A stretch of DNA of 9,655 bases from an uncultured Rickettsiales bacterium (GTDB lineage Bacteria; Pseudomonadota; Alphaproteobacteria; Rickettsiales; UBA1997). Location of the stretch: contig CALXRO010000102.1 in the NCBI GenBank assembly GCA_944390875.1, positions 1 through 9,655 on the forward strand, read 5' to 3'. Position numbers and translations under genes: made by a program. The notes under the pieces were generated by a model that worked only from the letters and a program-made list of their open reading frames with translations, made no database searches and had not been told where the DNA came from. Shown piece after piece: positions 1 through 6,639 of this stretch (positions are counted from its first letter, which is position 1; each line of letters starts with the position of its first letter).

Positions 1-126
1 TGGATCTATATTTGATAGCCAAGCTTCGTAATTATTTTTTCCAAATTCTTTAAAAAAAACTTCACGAATATTATTCCAAATTGAAAAATCCAACAAACAT
101 GTATCATTACTAATAATGTCTTCCAT
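1..126 (-). CDS. dnaA: DnaA replication initiator, N-terminal fragment (cut by window edge)
   Basis: The first 42 codons of a gene running off the left edge, starting at an ATG at 126-124. The visible peptide has the spacing of DnaA domain I: Trp17 followed by a short helix, then EFGKNNYEAWLSNI (about residues 27-40) with Gly29, Tyr33 and Trp36 in the usual places. In known DnaA proteins this domain mediates self-assembly and recruitment of the DnaB helicase at the origin. The AAA+ ATPase and the DNA-binding domain are outside the window, so the call rests on domain I only. There is no Shine-Dalgarno sequence before the ATG, but a promoter-like pair lies about 40-65 bp upstream. It lies downstream of tdk on the same strand, separated by a long AT-rich gap. 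Another protein carrying a DnaA_N-type domain is the main alternative. Confidence 0.72.
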   Translation of the reverse strand, partial: MEDIISNDTCLLDFSIWNNIREVFFKEFGKNNYEAWLSNIDP

Positions 127-502
127 AATGGTTATATAAATTAATTTTTTAAAAGCTATTTTAAATTATAATCAGGAACTAAGAAATAGTAAAGTACAAT
201 TTTTTAAAATTTTTTTAATTTTTTCTATTGACAAAAGTTTAAATTGATAATTGGGGGTGATTGTATTTTTTATTGAAAAATAGGGAAAAAATTGATATGA
301 TTTTATTTTTATATGATTATTATTTTATTATAAATTATAAAAATAAAAATTATTTAACAATTTATTACAGTTTTATGTATAATACTTCAAACTATATTAA
401 AAAATTATATTATTCTAATATAATTATTAAATTTTTTCTATTTTTATTAAAAGAATAATATTTTAGAATTTTCAATAATTATAATAAATGTTAATGAATA
501 AA
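127..502. other. 376-bp AT-rich gap between dnaA and tdk
   Basis: It contains the probable dnaA promoter near its left end and otherwise nothing I can name. It has no CACA or TGTG core, so there is no good match to the DnaA box TTATNCACA on either strand, which argues against a classical oriC despite the position next to dnaA. The one striking non-AT element is GGGGG at 253-257, within GGGGGTGATT, preceded by a TTGACA at 228-233. A 65-codon frame starting with TTG at 261 is composed almost wholly of residues with AT-rich codons (Ile, Tyr, Asn, Lys, Phe, Leu) and I do not call it a gene. I see no convincing terminator for tdk here. Confidence 0.6.
165..193 (-). promoter_or_regulatory. Probable dnaA promoter
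   Basis: On the minus strand, a -35-like TTTACT (193-188) lies 17 bp from a perfect -10 TATAAT (170-165). This places a start of transcription near 158, about 30 nt before the dnaA ATG. The -35 matches the sigma-70 consensus at 4 of 6 bases. Chance matches are common in sequence this AT-rich. Confidence 0.45.
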
Positions 503-1036
503 CTAATTTTTATAAAAACATTTTTCACAAACTGGTATATATTTTACACCATTGCCCTCTATTTCTATTTCAGAATTTGTTCCTGATATTTTTTTTGTGT
601 ACGTAGCAATACCACCACATTCGTCACAAATGGCAGTTAATTTTATAATTTCATCAGCCAATTTTTCAGCAACTTTATAGGTTTCCCAAAATTTTCCAGT
701 TGCAATACGATCTAATCCACTCATTAATATAGTCTTATTCATTTTTTTTAATTTTAAAATTATTTCTTCAAAATCATTTTCATCAAAAAATTGTATCTCG
801 TCAAAAATAATTGCCTTAGATTTTGAATTCAAAACTTCAAATAAATTTTTGGTCCTTTTGGCTGGCAATTTTATTTCTAAGTCTCTAGAAACTATAAAAT
901 CACCATCTCTGTTATCTATATCTGGTTTAAAGCATTGGTAACTTTCTTTTAAGTCTAGAGTTGCATTTATTAAATTCAAACTTTTACCAGAAAACATACA
1001 TCCAGTAAATAAAATAGTCTTATTGATATTTTTCAT
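503..1036 (-). CDS. tdk: Thymidine kinase (type II, zinc-binding)
   Basis: Phosphorylates thymidine (or deoxyuridine) with ATP to give dTMP, a cytoplasmic salvage step. The 177 residues match the short type II family. The P-loop GCMFSGKS is at residues 12-19. DEIQFF at 79-84 contains the Asp of the Walker B strand and the presumed catalytic Glu80. GLDRIATGKFW at 107-117 corresponds to the lid segment. A zinc site is formed by CDEC (137, 140) and CEKC (170, 173), with the thymidine-binding lasso between them. The family's usual His after the last Cys is Phe174 here. The ATG start gives an N-terminus just before the first beta strand, as expected, but has no Shine-Dalgarno. It is transcribed divergently from ndk, whose product acts two steps later on dTDP. 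tdk is not universal in alphaproteobacteria, so its presence is worth noting. Confidence 0.93.
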   Translation of the reverse strand: MKNINKTILFTGCMFSGKSLNLINATLDLKESYQCFKPDIDNRDGDFIVSRDLEIKLPAKRTKNLFEVLNSKSKAIIFDEIQFFDENDFEEIILKLKKMNKTILMSGLDRIATGKFWETYKVAEKLADEIIKLTAICDECGGIATYTKKISGTNSEIEIEGNGVKYIPVCEKCFYKN

Positions 1037-1073
1037 TTTATTGTTATTACTTTGCGAATAAAATATTTTTTAT

Positions 1074-1082
1074 AGTATAACA
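1074..1082 (-). promoter_or_regulatory. Candidate extended -10 promoter for tdk
   Basis: On the minus strand, TGT directly precedes TATACT (1079-1074), giving the TGn-TATAnT form of an extended -10 element about 40 bp before the tdk start. The -35 position, 16-17 bp upstream, has no good match to TTGACA. That is tolerated for extended -10 promoters in known systems. Confidence 0.35.
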
Positions 1083-1343
1083 TATTTTTTTTAAATTAAA
1101 TAATGGTTTTTTAAAAAAATATGTATAACAGTTATTGCTTTAATTATTTATAAGATAAATTTATTAAATTTATATTATCGAAAACATGTTTATTAATGAA
1201 AATTTGATAAGTATTATTTATAGGCAAATAATAATATAATTATATTGTTATGTTGGTAATTTTTTCTATAAATAAGTTTTATAAAAATAAATATAATAAG
1301 TTATTTAATATTCTATTTTAGCAAAATTAGTTTCTAATAAATC

Positions 1344-1371
1344 TAGACATAAAAAAAATAAAATATAGAAT
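1344..1371 (+). promoter_or_regulatory. Probable ndk promoter
   Basis: TAGACA (1344-1349; 5 of 6 to the -35 consensus) is separated by 16 bp from TAGAAT (1366-1371; 5 of 6 to TATAAT). Transcription would begin near 1378, giving a leader of about 30 nt before the ndk ATG. The same TAGACA with a 16-bp spacer recurs at 9441. Confidence 0.5.
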
Positions 1372-1407
1372 AAACTGCGTTTTTAGTAAAAAATTTCAAA
1401 TAATAAT

Positions 1408-1827
1408 ATGATAGAAAGAACATTAAGTATAATAAAACCAAATGCAATAGCTAGAAAACTGGAAGGCCAAATTATTGCAAAAATAGAAAGTGAAGGTTTT
1501 GAAATAATAACACAAAAAAAATTGCTAATGACAAAAAGACAAGCCGAGCTATTTTATAGAGAACATTCGGAAAAACCATTTTTTGACGAATTGGTTGAGT
1601 TTATGTGTTGTGGGCCAGTTGTTGCTCAAGTTTTAGAAAAGGAAAATGCTGTTGTATCATACAGAACATTAATGGGAGCAACAGATCCAAAATTAGCAGA
1701 AAAGGGCACATTAAGAAATGAGTTTGGTGTAAGTATAAAAGAGAATGCTGTACACGGTTCTGAAAATCTTGAAAGTTCTTGGAGAGAAATACATTTCTTT
1801 TTTAGTGATATAGAAATAGAAATATAG
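1408..1827 (+). CDS. ndk: Nucleoside diphosphate kinase
   Basis: Transfers the terminal phosphate from a nucleoside triphosphate (usually ATP) to nucleoside diphosphates through a phosphohistidine intermediate, supplying balanced NTP and dNTP pools. The 139-residue length is typical of bacterial Ndk. The active-site histidine is His116 in NAVHGSEN (113-120). The nucleotide-binding residues are visible as Lys10 in SIIKPN, Tyr50, Arg86, Thr92 in LMGATDP, Arg103 in GTLRNEFG, and Asn113. The C-terminus keeps the family ending EIHFFF. The usual Asp after KP is Asn12 here, a conservative change. It has its own promoter and is followed by a strong terminator hairpin, so it appears monocistronic. It has no Shine-Dalgarno; the ATG is fixed by the conserved MIERT start. 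Confidence 0.97.
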   Translation: MIERTLSIIKPNAIARKLEGQIIAKIESEGFEIITQKKLLMTKRQAELFYREHSEKPFFDELVEFMCCGPVVAQVLEKENAVVSYRTLMGATDPKLAEKGTLRNEFGVSIKENAVHGSENLESSWREIHFFFSDIEIEI

Positions 1828-1839
1828 TAAAATTATTAT

Positions 1840-1877
1840 AATAATAACTCCATATTTTTGATTATGGAGTTATTATT
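1840..1877. terminator. Bidirectional terminator between ndk and gpmI
   Basis: A perfect 15-bp inverted repeat (arms 1840-1854 and 1863-1877, containing AACTCC/GGAGTT) with an 8-nt loop. It sits 12 bp after the ndk stop and 10 bp after the gpmI stop on the other strand. The arm ends are A/T-rich, so each strand reads a U-rich 3' half. Its position between convergent stop codons suggests it serves both genes. Confidence 0.8.
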
Positions 1878-1887
1878 TAATATGTAT

Positions 1888-3417
1888 TTATAGTATTATG
1901 CTATTACCACTCATAATTTTTGGTTTATCTAAATTAAATTCCTTTAAAACTGTTGGCGTAATATCAGCTAAACTGCCTGATTTAGCTAAAGATAATCCTG
2001 AAACATCTTTTTTAACCACAATAAATGGTACTTTGTTGGTTGTATGAGATGTGCATGGTTGATTTTTATCTTCATCAAACATTTTTTCTATATTTCCATG
2101 ATCAGCTGTTATAAATATAGTTCCATCAACGTTTATTACAGATTTTACTAATTTTTCGAGCTGTTGATCAATTATTTCAACTGCTTTTATTGCTGCTTCC
2201 ATATTACCTGTATGGCCAACCATATCAGGGTTTGCAAAATTTACTACTATGAAATTATATTTTTTATTTTCAATTGCGTTGATTAATTTTTCATTAACTT
2301 CTATGCAAGACATTTCGGGTTTAAGATCGTATGTTGCTACAGCTGGAGATTTAACTAAAATTCTATCTTCGCCTTTAAATTCTGTCTCTATGCCGCCGTT
2401 AAAGAAAAATGTTACATGAGCATATTTTTCAGTTTCTGCAATCCTGAGTTGTTTCATATTATTTTTAGATATAATTTCACCTAAAGATTCCGTTATTTGT
2501 TCATTTGGAAACATAGTTTTTAGATATTTGCTATGTTCTACTGAGTATTCAGTAAATTGTACCATTTCACAAAATTTTACTATCTTATTCCTTTTAAATG
2601 CATTAAAGTCTGTTTGTCCAAGCGCTTGAGATAATTGTCTTGCTCTATCTGCTCTAAAATTACAAAATATAAATGCATCACCATCGTTCATTCCATTATA
2701 ATCGTCAATTACAGTTGGTTCAACGAATTCATCTGTTTTGTTATTTTTATAAGAATTTTCTATTACTTTTATTGGATCAGATATTGTATTATTTCCTCCA
2801 TTAACTATAACATCGTAAGCTCTTAAAATTCTATCCCAATTTTTATCCCTATCCATAGCATAATATCTTCCACTTAAGGTTGCTATCTTTATGTTATTAT
2901 AATCTTTTATTTCGTTTGTAAGTTTATTTATGTAATTTAATGCTGATTTCTGCGGAGTATCCCTACCATCTAAAAAACAATGTAAGTAAACATTTATTTC
3001 ATTATCAGCAGCAACTTTTGCAACTGATATGATATGATCTATATGAGAATGTACGCCACCGTCAGATAATAAGCCTAATAAATGTAAATTACCTTTGGTT
3101 GTTTTTAATTTTTTAATTGTTTCAGATAAAACATGATTATCTTTCATTTTATTCTCAGAAACTATTTTACTTATTTTTGGTAAATCTTGAAATATAACTC
3201 GGCCTGAACCTATTGTTGTGTGGCCAACTTCTGAGTTTCCCATTTGACCATCAGGCAATCCCACATTTAAACCAGATGCTTCAAGTTTTGTGTTTGGGTA
3301 ATTTTTAATTAGATAATCGTAAAATTGAGTATTTGCTTTAGCAATTGCAGAATATTTTGTGTTATCTGTTAGACCCCAACCATCTAAAATACAAAGAACT
3401 ACTAGTTTTTCAACCAT
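1888..3417 (-). CDS. gpmI: 2,3-bisphosphoglycerate-independent phosphoglycerate mutase
   Basis: Interconverts 3- and 2-phosphoglycerate in lower glycolysis/gluconeogenesis, using two Mn(II) ions and a phosphoserine intermediate; it belongs to the alkaline phosphatase superfamily. The 509 residues match the family length. The metal-site residues are Asp12 in CILDGWG, the nucleophile Ser62 in GQMGNSEVGH, Asp398 and His402 in NPDMVGHTG, Asp439 and His440 in ITADHGN, and His458 in TSHTT. Substrate-binding segments are GGVHSH (120-125), FLDGRDTP (148-155), SGRYYAMDRDKNWDR (182-196), FRADRARQL (254-262) and the Lys331 region ETEKYAHVTFFFNGG. All are intact. It is transcribed alone from a promoter divergent from the str operon and ends at the hairpin shared with ndk. 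No Shine-Dalgarno precedes its ATG. Confidence 0.97.
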   Translation of the reverse strand: MVEKLVVLCILDGWGLTDNTKYSAIAKANTQFYDYLIKNYPNTKLEASGLNVGLPDGQMGNSEVGHTTIGSGRVIFQDLPKISKIVSENKMKDNHVLSETIKKLKTTKGNLHLLGLLSDGGVHSHIDHIISVAKVAADNEINVYLHCFLDGRDTPQKSALNYINKLTNEIKDYNNIKIATLSGRYYAMDRDKNWDRILRAYDVIVNGGNNTISDPIKVIENSYKNNKTDEFVEPTVIDDYNGMNDGDAFIFCNFRADRARQLSQALGQTDFNAFKRNKIVKFCEMVQFTEYSVEHSKYLKTMFPNEQITESLGEIISKNNMKQLRIAETEKYAHVTFFFNGGIETEFKGEDRILVKSPAVATYDLKPEMSCIEVNEKLINAIENKKYNFIVVNFANPDMVGHTGNMEAAIKAVEIIDQQLEKLVKSVINVDGTIFITADHGNIEKMFDEDKNQPCTSHTTNKVPFIVVKKDVSGLSLAKSGSLADITPTVLKEFNLDKPKIMSGNSIIL

Positions 3418-3444
3418 ATATTTAAAGAAAATTTTGATTATCCT

Positions 3445-3472
3445 ACTATAACTTTGTCAGATTTATTTTCAA
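3445..3472 (-). promoter_or_regulatory. gpmI promoter
   Basis: On the minus strand, TTGAAA (3472-3467; 5 of 6 to the -35 consensus) is separated by 16 bp from TATAGT (3450-3445; 5 of 6 to the -10 consensus). Transcription would start near 3438, leaving a leader of only about 20 nt before the gpmI ATG. Confidence 0.6.
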
Positions 3473-3500
3473 GATTATAATTGAATAGCTATAATATCAC

Positions 3501-3528
3501 TTGAAAAAATAATTTTATAAATTATAAT
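3501..3528 (+). promoter_or_regulatory. str operon promoter
   Basis: TTGAAA (3501-3506; 5 of 6) is separated by 16 bp from a perfect TATAAT (3523-3528). It lies just upstream of the GC-rich leader segment and is the best promoter for rpsL-rpsG-fusA. Transcription would start near 3535. It is back to back with the gpmI promoter, with the two -35 elements about 29 bp apart. Confidence 0.65.
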
Positions 3529-3534
3529 TAGTTT

Positions 3535-3617
3535 CGTTCGGACTTAGTCGTGCTGGTTAAGAGACGTTCTTAATTTTATTAATTATTTATTTATCAATTT
3601 TTTAAAGGGATTATTAG
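3535..3617 (+). promoter_or_regulatory. rpsL mRNA leader with GC-rich segment and hairpin
   Basis: The predicted untranslated leader of the str mRNA. Bases 3535-3570 contain 18 G/C of 36, far above the surrounding noncoding DNA. TTAAGA (3557-3562) and TCTTAA (3568-3573) form a perfect 6-bp stem over a 5-nt loop, extendable by G-U pairs at its base, and followed by a short T run (3574-3577). A smaller GAC/GTC pairing lies at 3541-3549. The leader ends in the rpsL ribosome-binding site AAAGGGA (3604-3610). This could be a site for autogenous control or an attenuator. No known motif is recognised and the function is inference. Confidence 0.4.
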
Positions 3618-3989
3618 ATGCCTACAATTAACCAATTAGTAAGAAAATCAAGAAAACCTAGAGTTGTTAAAAATAAAGTACCGGCTATGAAGGCTTGTCC
3701 ACAGGTTAGAGGCGTTTGTTTAAAAGTTTATACAACAACACCTAAAAAACCTAATTCAGCTTTAAGAAAAGTTGCGAGAATTAAATTATCAAATGGAAAT
3801 GAAGTTATTGCGTATATACCAGGTGAAGGACATAATTTGCAGGAACACAGTGTTGTTATGATAAGAGGAGGTAGGGTAAAGGATTTGCCTGGTGTGAGAT
3901 ATCATATAATCAGAGGTTCACTTGATACACAAGGTGTTAAAAACAGAAAACAGGCAAGATCAAGATATGGTGTTAAGAGACCAAAATAA
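3618..3989 (+). CDS. rpsL: Small ribosomal subunit protein S12
   Basis: A 30S component at the decoding centre that helps monitor codon-anticodon pairing. The 123 residues match the family. The signature TTTPKKPNSALRKV (39-52) and the loop GRVKDLPGVRYH (85-96) are intact. The sites classically altered in streptomycin resistance, Lys43 and Lys88, are both the wild-type lysine, so this allele is predicted to be sensitive at those positions. Asp89, the site of methylthiolation in many bacteria, is present. The C-terminus ends in the usual RSRYGVKRPK. The start MPTINQLVRK is the common alphaproteobacterial form and sits 7 nt after AAAGGGA, one of only three clear Shine-Dalgarno sequences in the window. 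It is the first gene of the str operon, 25 bp before rpsG. Confidence 0.98.
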   Translation: MPTINQLVRKSRKPRVVKNKVPAMKACPQVRGVCLKVYTTTPKKPNSALRKVARIKLSNGNEVIAYIPGEGHNLQEHSVVMIRGGRVKDLPGVRYHIIRGSLDTQGVKNRKQARSRYGVKRPK

Positions 3990-4014
3990 TGTTGAATAAT
4001 TAGGAGATAAAAAT

Positions 4015-4482
4015 ATGAGAAGAAGAGCTGCTGTTAAGAGAGTAATAGTTCCTGATGCAAAATATAATAATGTTCTAATAGCTAGATTTATAAATTATAT
4101 AATGTTAGATGGAAAAAAGTCTATAATAGAAAAAGCTGTTTATAATGCACTAGATGAGTTACAAAATAAATTAAAAAAAGAGCCAGTTAACTTATTTGAA
4201 GAACTAATAGATAAGATAACTCCAAGGATAGAAGTTAGACCAAGAAGAATTGGTGGTGCTACATATCAAATACCTGTTGAAGTTGGTGATAGAAGAGGTA
4301 TAGCATTAGCTTTAAAATGGTTAACAACTTCAGTAAGAAAACAAAGTGGTAAAACTCTTTCTGAAAAAATTGTGAAAAGCCTAATTGAAATTCAGAATGG
4401 AACTGGTTGGGCATATAAAAAGAAAGAAGAAGTATTTAGAATGGCTGAAGCAAATAAAGCTTTTGCTTCATATAGTTGGTAA
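4015..4482 (+). CDS. rpsG: Small ribosomal subunit protein S7
   Basis: A primary 16S rRNA-binding protein that nucleates folding of the 30S head and contacts the E-site tRNA region. The 155 residues match the short bacterial form. The start MRRRAAVKR, the segment VRPRRIGGATYQIPVEV (74-90, the beta hairpin) and the ending RMAEANKAFASYSW are diagnostic. Before RMAEAN the usual basic/His pair reads Val-Phe (140-141), a modest divergence. The ATG is preceded by TAGGAG (4001-4006) at good spacing. In E. coli S7 represses the operon by binding the long rpsL-rpsG spacer; here that spacer is only 25 bp and almost filled by the ribosome-binding site, so any S7 feedback would need a different site. Second gene of the str operon, 21 bp before fusA. 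Confidence 0.97.
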   Translation: MRRRAAVKRVIVPDAKYNNVLIARFINYIMLDGKKSIIEKAVYNALDELQNKLKKEPVNLFEELIDKITPRIEVRPRRIGGATYQIPVEVGDRRGIALALKWLTTSVRKQSGKTLSEKIVKSLIEIQNGTGWAYKKKEEVFRMAEANKAFASYSW

Positions 4483-4503
4483 ATTATTTTATAAGGTAAA
4501 ATT

Positions 4504-6585
4504 ATGGCAAGAGAATATCCTATAGAGAAATATAGAAATATTGGTATAATGGCACATATAGATGCCGGCAAGACTACAACTACAGAGAGAATTTTATTTT
4601 ATACTGGTAAGACTCACAAAATAGGTGAAGTACATGAAGGTGCTGCTACAATGGATTGGATGGCACAAGAACAAGAAAGAGGTATCACAATTACATCTGC
4701 TGCTACTACATGTTTCTGGAATAAACATAGAATAAATATAATTGATACTCCTGGACACGTTGATTTTACAATAGAAGTTGAAAGATCTTTAAAAGTTCTT
4801 GATGGAGCAATTGCGGTATTTGATAGTGTTGCTGGGGTAGAGCCTCAATCAGAAACCGTATGGAGACAAGCTACAAAATATAATGTTCCAAGAATTTGTT
4901 TTTGTAATAAGATGGATAGGACTGGAGCAGATTTTTACAGAACTGTTAGTATGATTATAGATAGATTAAAAGCAACTCCTTTGGTTTTACAATTACCTAT
5001 TGGTTCTGGTGAAAGTTATGAAGGAATGATAGATTTAATAAAAATGAAATGGCTTTGTTGGGAAGATGAAACACAGGGTGCACCATATGTTGAAAAAGAT
5101 ATACCTGCAGATATGGTTGACAAAGCAAATGAATACAGAGAGAAATTGGTTGAATTAGCAGTTGAGCAAGATGATGCTCTTATGGAAAAATATTTTGCTG
5201 GCGAAGAAATAACAAATTCGGAAATTAAAGCTTGTATAAGAAAAGGAACTATAAATAATAAATTTGTACCAGTCCTTAATGGAACTGCATTTAAAAATAA
5301 GGGAATACAGCCTCTTTTAGATGCTGTTGTTGATTATTTACCAAGTCCTGCAGATATACCTGGTATACATGGTTCAAAGGATGGCAAGGAGTTTTTATTA
5401 AAATATGATGATAAAAATTTTGTAGGCCTTGCATTTAAAGTTGCAAACGATCCTTTTGTGGGTTCGATAACATTTGTTAGAATTTATTCTGGAATACTAA
5501 ATGCTGGCAGTAGTGTTGAAAATACAATAAAAGGAAAGAGTGAAAGAATTGGTAGAATCCTTTTAATGCATGCAAATCATAGAGAAGATATAAAAGAAGC
5601 ATATGCAGGCGATATAATAGCTGTGGCTGGTCTTAAATACACAACTACTGGTGAAACTCTTGCTGATAAAGGAACTGATATAATTCTTGAAAAAATGGAT
5701 TTTCCAGATCCTGTTATTGAAGTTTCAGTTGAACCAAAAACTCAAGCTGATCAGGAAAAAATGGGAATAGCTTTATCAAGATTGGTTGCGGAGGATCCTT
5801 CATTAAGAGTGGAGTCTGATCAAGAAAGTGGACAAACAATACTTAAAGGTATGGGCGAGCTTCATCTAGAAATTATTGTTGATAGGATGAAAAGAGAATT
5901 TAATGTTGATGCAAATATAGGTCAACCTCAAGTTGCTTACAGAGAAACAATAACAAAAACAGTTGAGGTTGAGTATTTACATAAAAAACAAACAGGTGGT
6001 TCTGGACAGTTTGCTAAAATTAATGTTAGATTTGAACCTAAACCGAAGACAGAAGAAGATAAATCGGATTTTAAATTTGAAAGTGAAGTTGTTGGTGGTA
6101 GAGTTCCTAAAGAATATATACCTGGTGTTGAAAAAGGATTTGAGGCAGCTAGAAACACTGGTATTATAGCAGGATATCCTGTTGTTGATTTTAAAGCTGT
6201 TCTTTTTGATGGTGCTTATCATGATGTCGATTCATCTGTTTTAGCATTTGAAATAGCTGCAAGAGCTTGTTTTAGAGAAGGTATAGCAAAAGCAAATCCA
6301 ATTTTACTTGAGCCTATGATGGCAGTTGAGGTTGTAACACCAGAAGATTATATGGGTGATATAATTGGAGATATAAACTCCAGACGTGGGCAAATTAGGA
6401 ATTTGAGTGATAGAAGTGGTATTAAAGTTATAGATGCTATAGTTCCTCTATCTTCTATGTTTGGTTATGTTAACTCTTTAAGGTCTTTGTCCCAAGGAAG
6501 AGCACAATTCACAATGATTTTTGAAAGATATGATCAAGTGCCTAATAACATTGCTGAAGAAATAAAAGCGAAAAGGACGAAATAG
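4504..6585 (+). CDS. fusA: Translation elongation factor G
   Basis: A GTPase that drives translocation of tRNA and mRNA after peptide transfer and, with RRF, ribosome recycling. The 693 residues are full length. The GTPase domain has the P-loop AHIDAGKTT (17-25), the switch I end RGITI (59-63), DTPGH (81-85) and NKMD (135-138). GGSGQFA (498-504) and the domain IV tip loop GAYHDVDSS with His573, which enters the decoding site, are present. The C-terminal domain V ends normally with RAQFTMIFERYDQVP. The start is fixed by the MAREYPIEKYRNIGI N-terminus and AAGG (4493-4496). It is the last gene of the str operon; tuf, often next in other bacteria, is absent, and a strong terminator follows immediately. 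Confidence 0.98.
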   Translation: MAREYPIEKYRNIGIMAHIDAGKTTTTERILFYTGKTHKIGEVHEGAATMDWMAQEQERGITITSAATTCFWNKHRINIIDTPGHVDFTIEVERSLKVLDGAIAVFDSVAGVEPQSETVWRQATKYNVPRICFCNKMDRTGADFYRTVSMIIDRLKATPLVLQLPIGSGESYEGMIDLIKMKWLCWEDETQGAPYVEKDIPADMVDKANEYREKLVELAVEQDDALMEKYFAGEEITNSEIKACIRKGTINNKFVPVLNGTAFKNKGIQPLLDAVVDYLPSPADIPGIHGSKDGKEFLLKYDDKNFVGLAFKVANDPFVGSITFVRIYSGILNAGSSVENTIKGKSERIGRILLMHANHREDIKEAYAGDIIAVAGLKYTTTGETLADKGTDIILEKMDFPDPVIEVSVEPKTQADQEKMGIALSRLVAEDPSLRVESDQESGQTILKGMGELHLEIIVDRMKREFNVDANIGQPQVAYRETITKTVEVEYLHKKQTGGSGQFAKINVRFEPKPKTEEDKSDFKFESEVVGGRVPKEYIPGVEKGFEAARNTGIIAGYPVVDFKAVLFDGAYHDVDSSVLAFEIAARACFREGIAKANPILLEPMMAVEVVTPEDYMGDIIGDINSRRGQIRNLSDRSGIKVIDAIVPLSSMFGYVNSLRSLSQGRAQFTMIFERYDQVPNNIAEEIKAKRTK

Positions 6586-6590
6586 TTTTT

Positions 6591-6630
6591 AAAAAGCACA
6601 TATAATACTCAGATGTGCTTTTTATATTTT
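6591..6630. terminator. Bidirectional terminator between fusA and ligA
   Basis: A perfect 11-bp stem AAAAAGCACAT (6591-6601) / ATGTGCTTTTT (6613-6623) with an 11-nt loop, followed on the plus strand by more T-rich sequence to 6630. On the minus strand the same stem also ends in TTTTT. It lies 5 bp after the fusA stop and 16 bp beyond the ligA stop, so it fits rho-independent termination of both convergent transcripts. Confidence 0.88.
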
Positions 6631-6639
6631 TTAGAGTTA

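Larger units (their letters stand above)
1037..1407. other. 371-bp divergent intergenic region tdk/ndk
   Basis: It holds the candidate tdk and ndk promoters at its two ends and no supportable gene. Two perfect palindromes lie in the middle: AAACATGTTT (1182-1191) and AATATAATTATATT (1233-1246). In sequence this rich in A and T such palindromes arise easily, so they are only weak operator candidates. There is no tRNA-like, rRNA-like or DnaA-box cluster. Confidence 0.6.

Noticed and set aside
261..458. 65-codon plus-strand frame with TTG start in the dnaA/tdk gap
   Set aside because: Made almost entirely of Ile, Tyr, Asn, Lys, Phe and Leu as expected from random AT-rich DNA. The SD-like G-run is only 3 nt from the TTG, and no family-like motif is seen.
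475..515. Residues of LigA (about 475-515) read as a possible insertion or intein
   Set aside because: No intein splice motifs, and flanking helix-hairpin-helix sequence continues normally. Lineage-specific extra loops here are common.
521..529. TTTTTCACA, one mismatch to a DnaA box near dnaA
   Set aside because: It lies inside the tdk coding sequence, where it encodes the conserved CEKC zinc site, and no other boxes cluster around it.
374..1128. Two copies of TATGTATAA (374-382 and 1120-1128), reading TTATACATA on the minus strand, as diverged DnaA boxes
   Set aside because: Only two copies far apart, both lacking the CACA core. Such AT-rich 9-mers are expected by chance here.
1182..1246. 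Palindromes AAACATGTTT and AATATAATTATATT as operators
   Set aside because: No second copies or known regulator match, and palindromes of A/T are frequent in this composition. Mentioned in the intergenic entry only.
2635..2826. 63-codon plus-strand frame opposite gpmI
   Set aside because: Antisense shadow of the intact gpmI gene with no start signals or protein-like composition of its own.
3535..3573. GC-rich piece before rpsL as a tRNA or small RNA gene
   Set aside because: Too short for a tRNA, with no TTC-loop or acceptor pairing. It is better explained as part of the rpsL leader.
5937..6222. Three short frames (both strands) within fusA
   Set aside because: Overlapping shadows of fusA domain IV; fusA itself is intact and in frame throughout.
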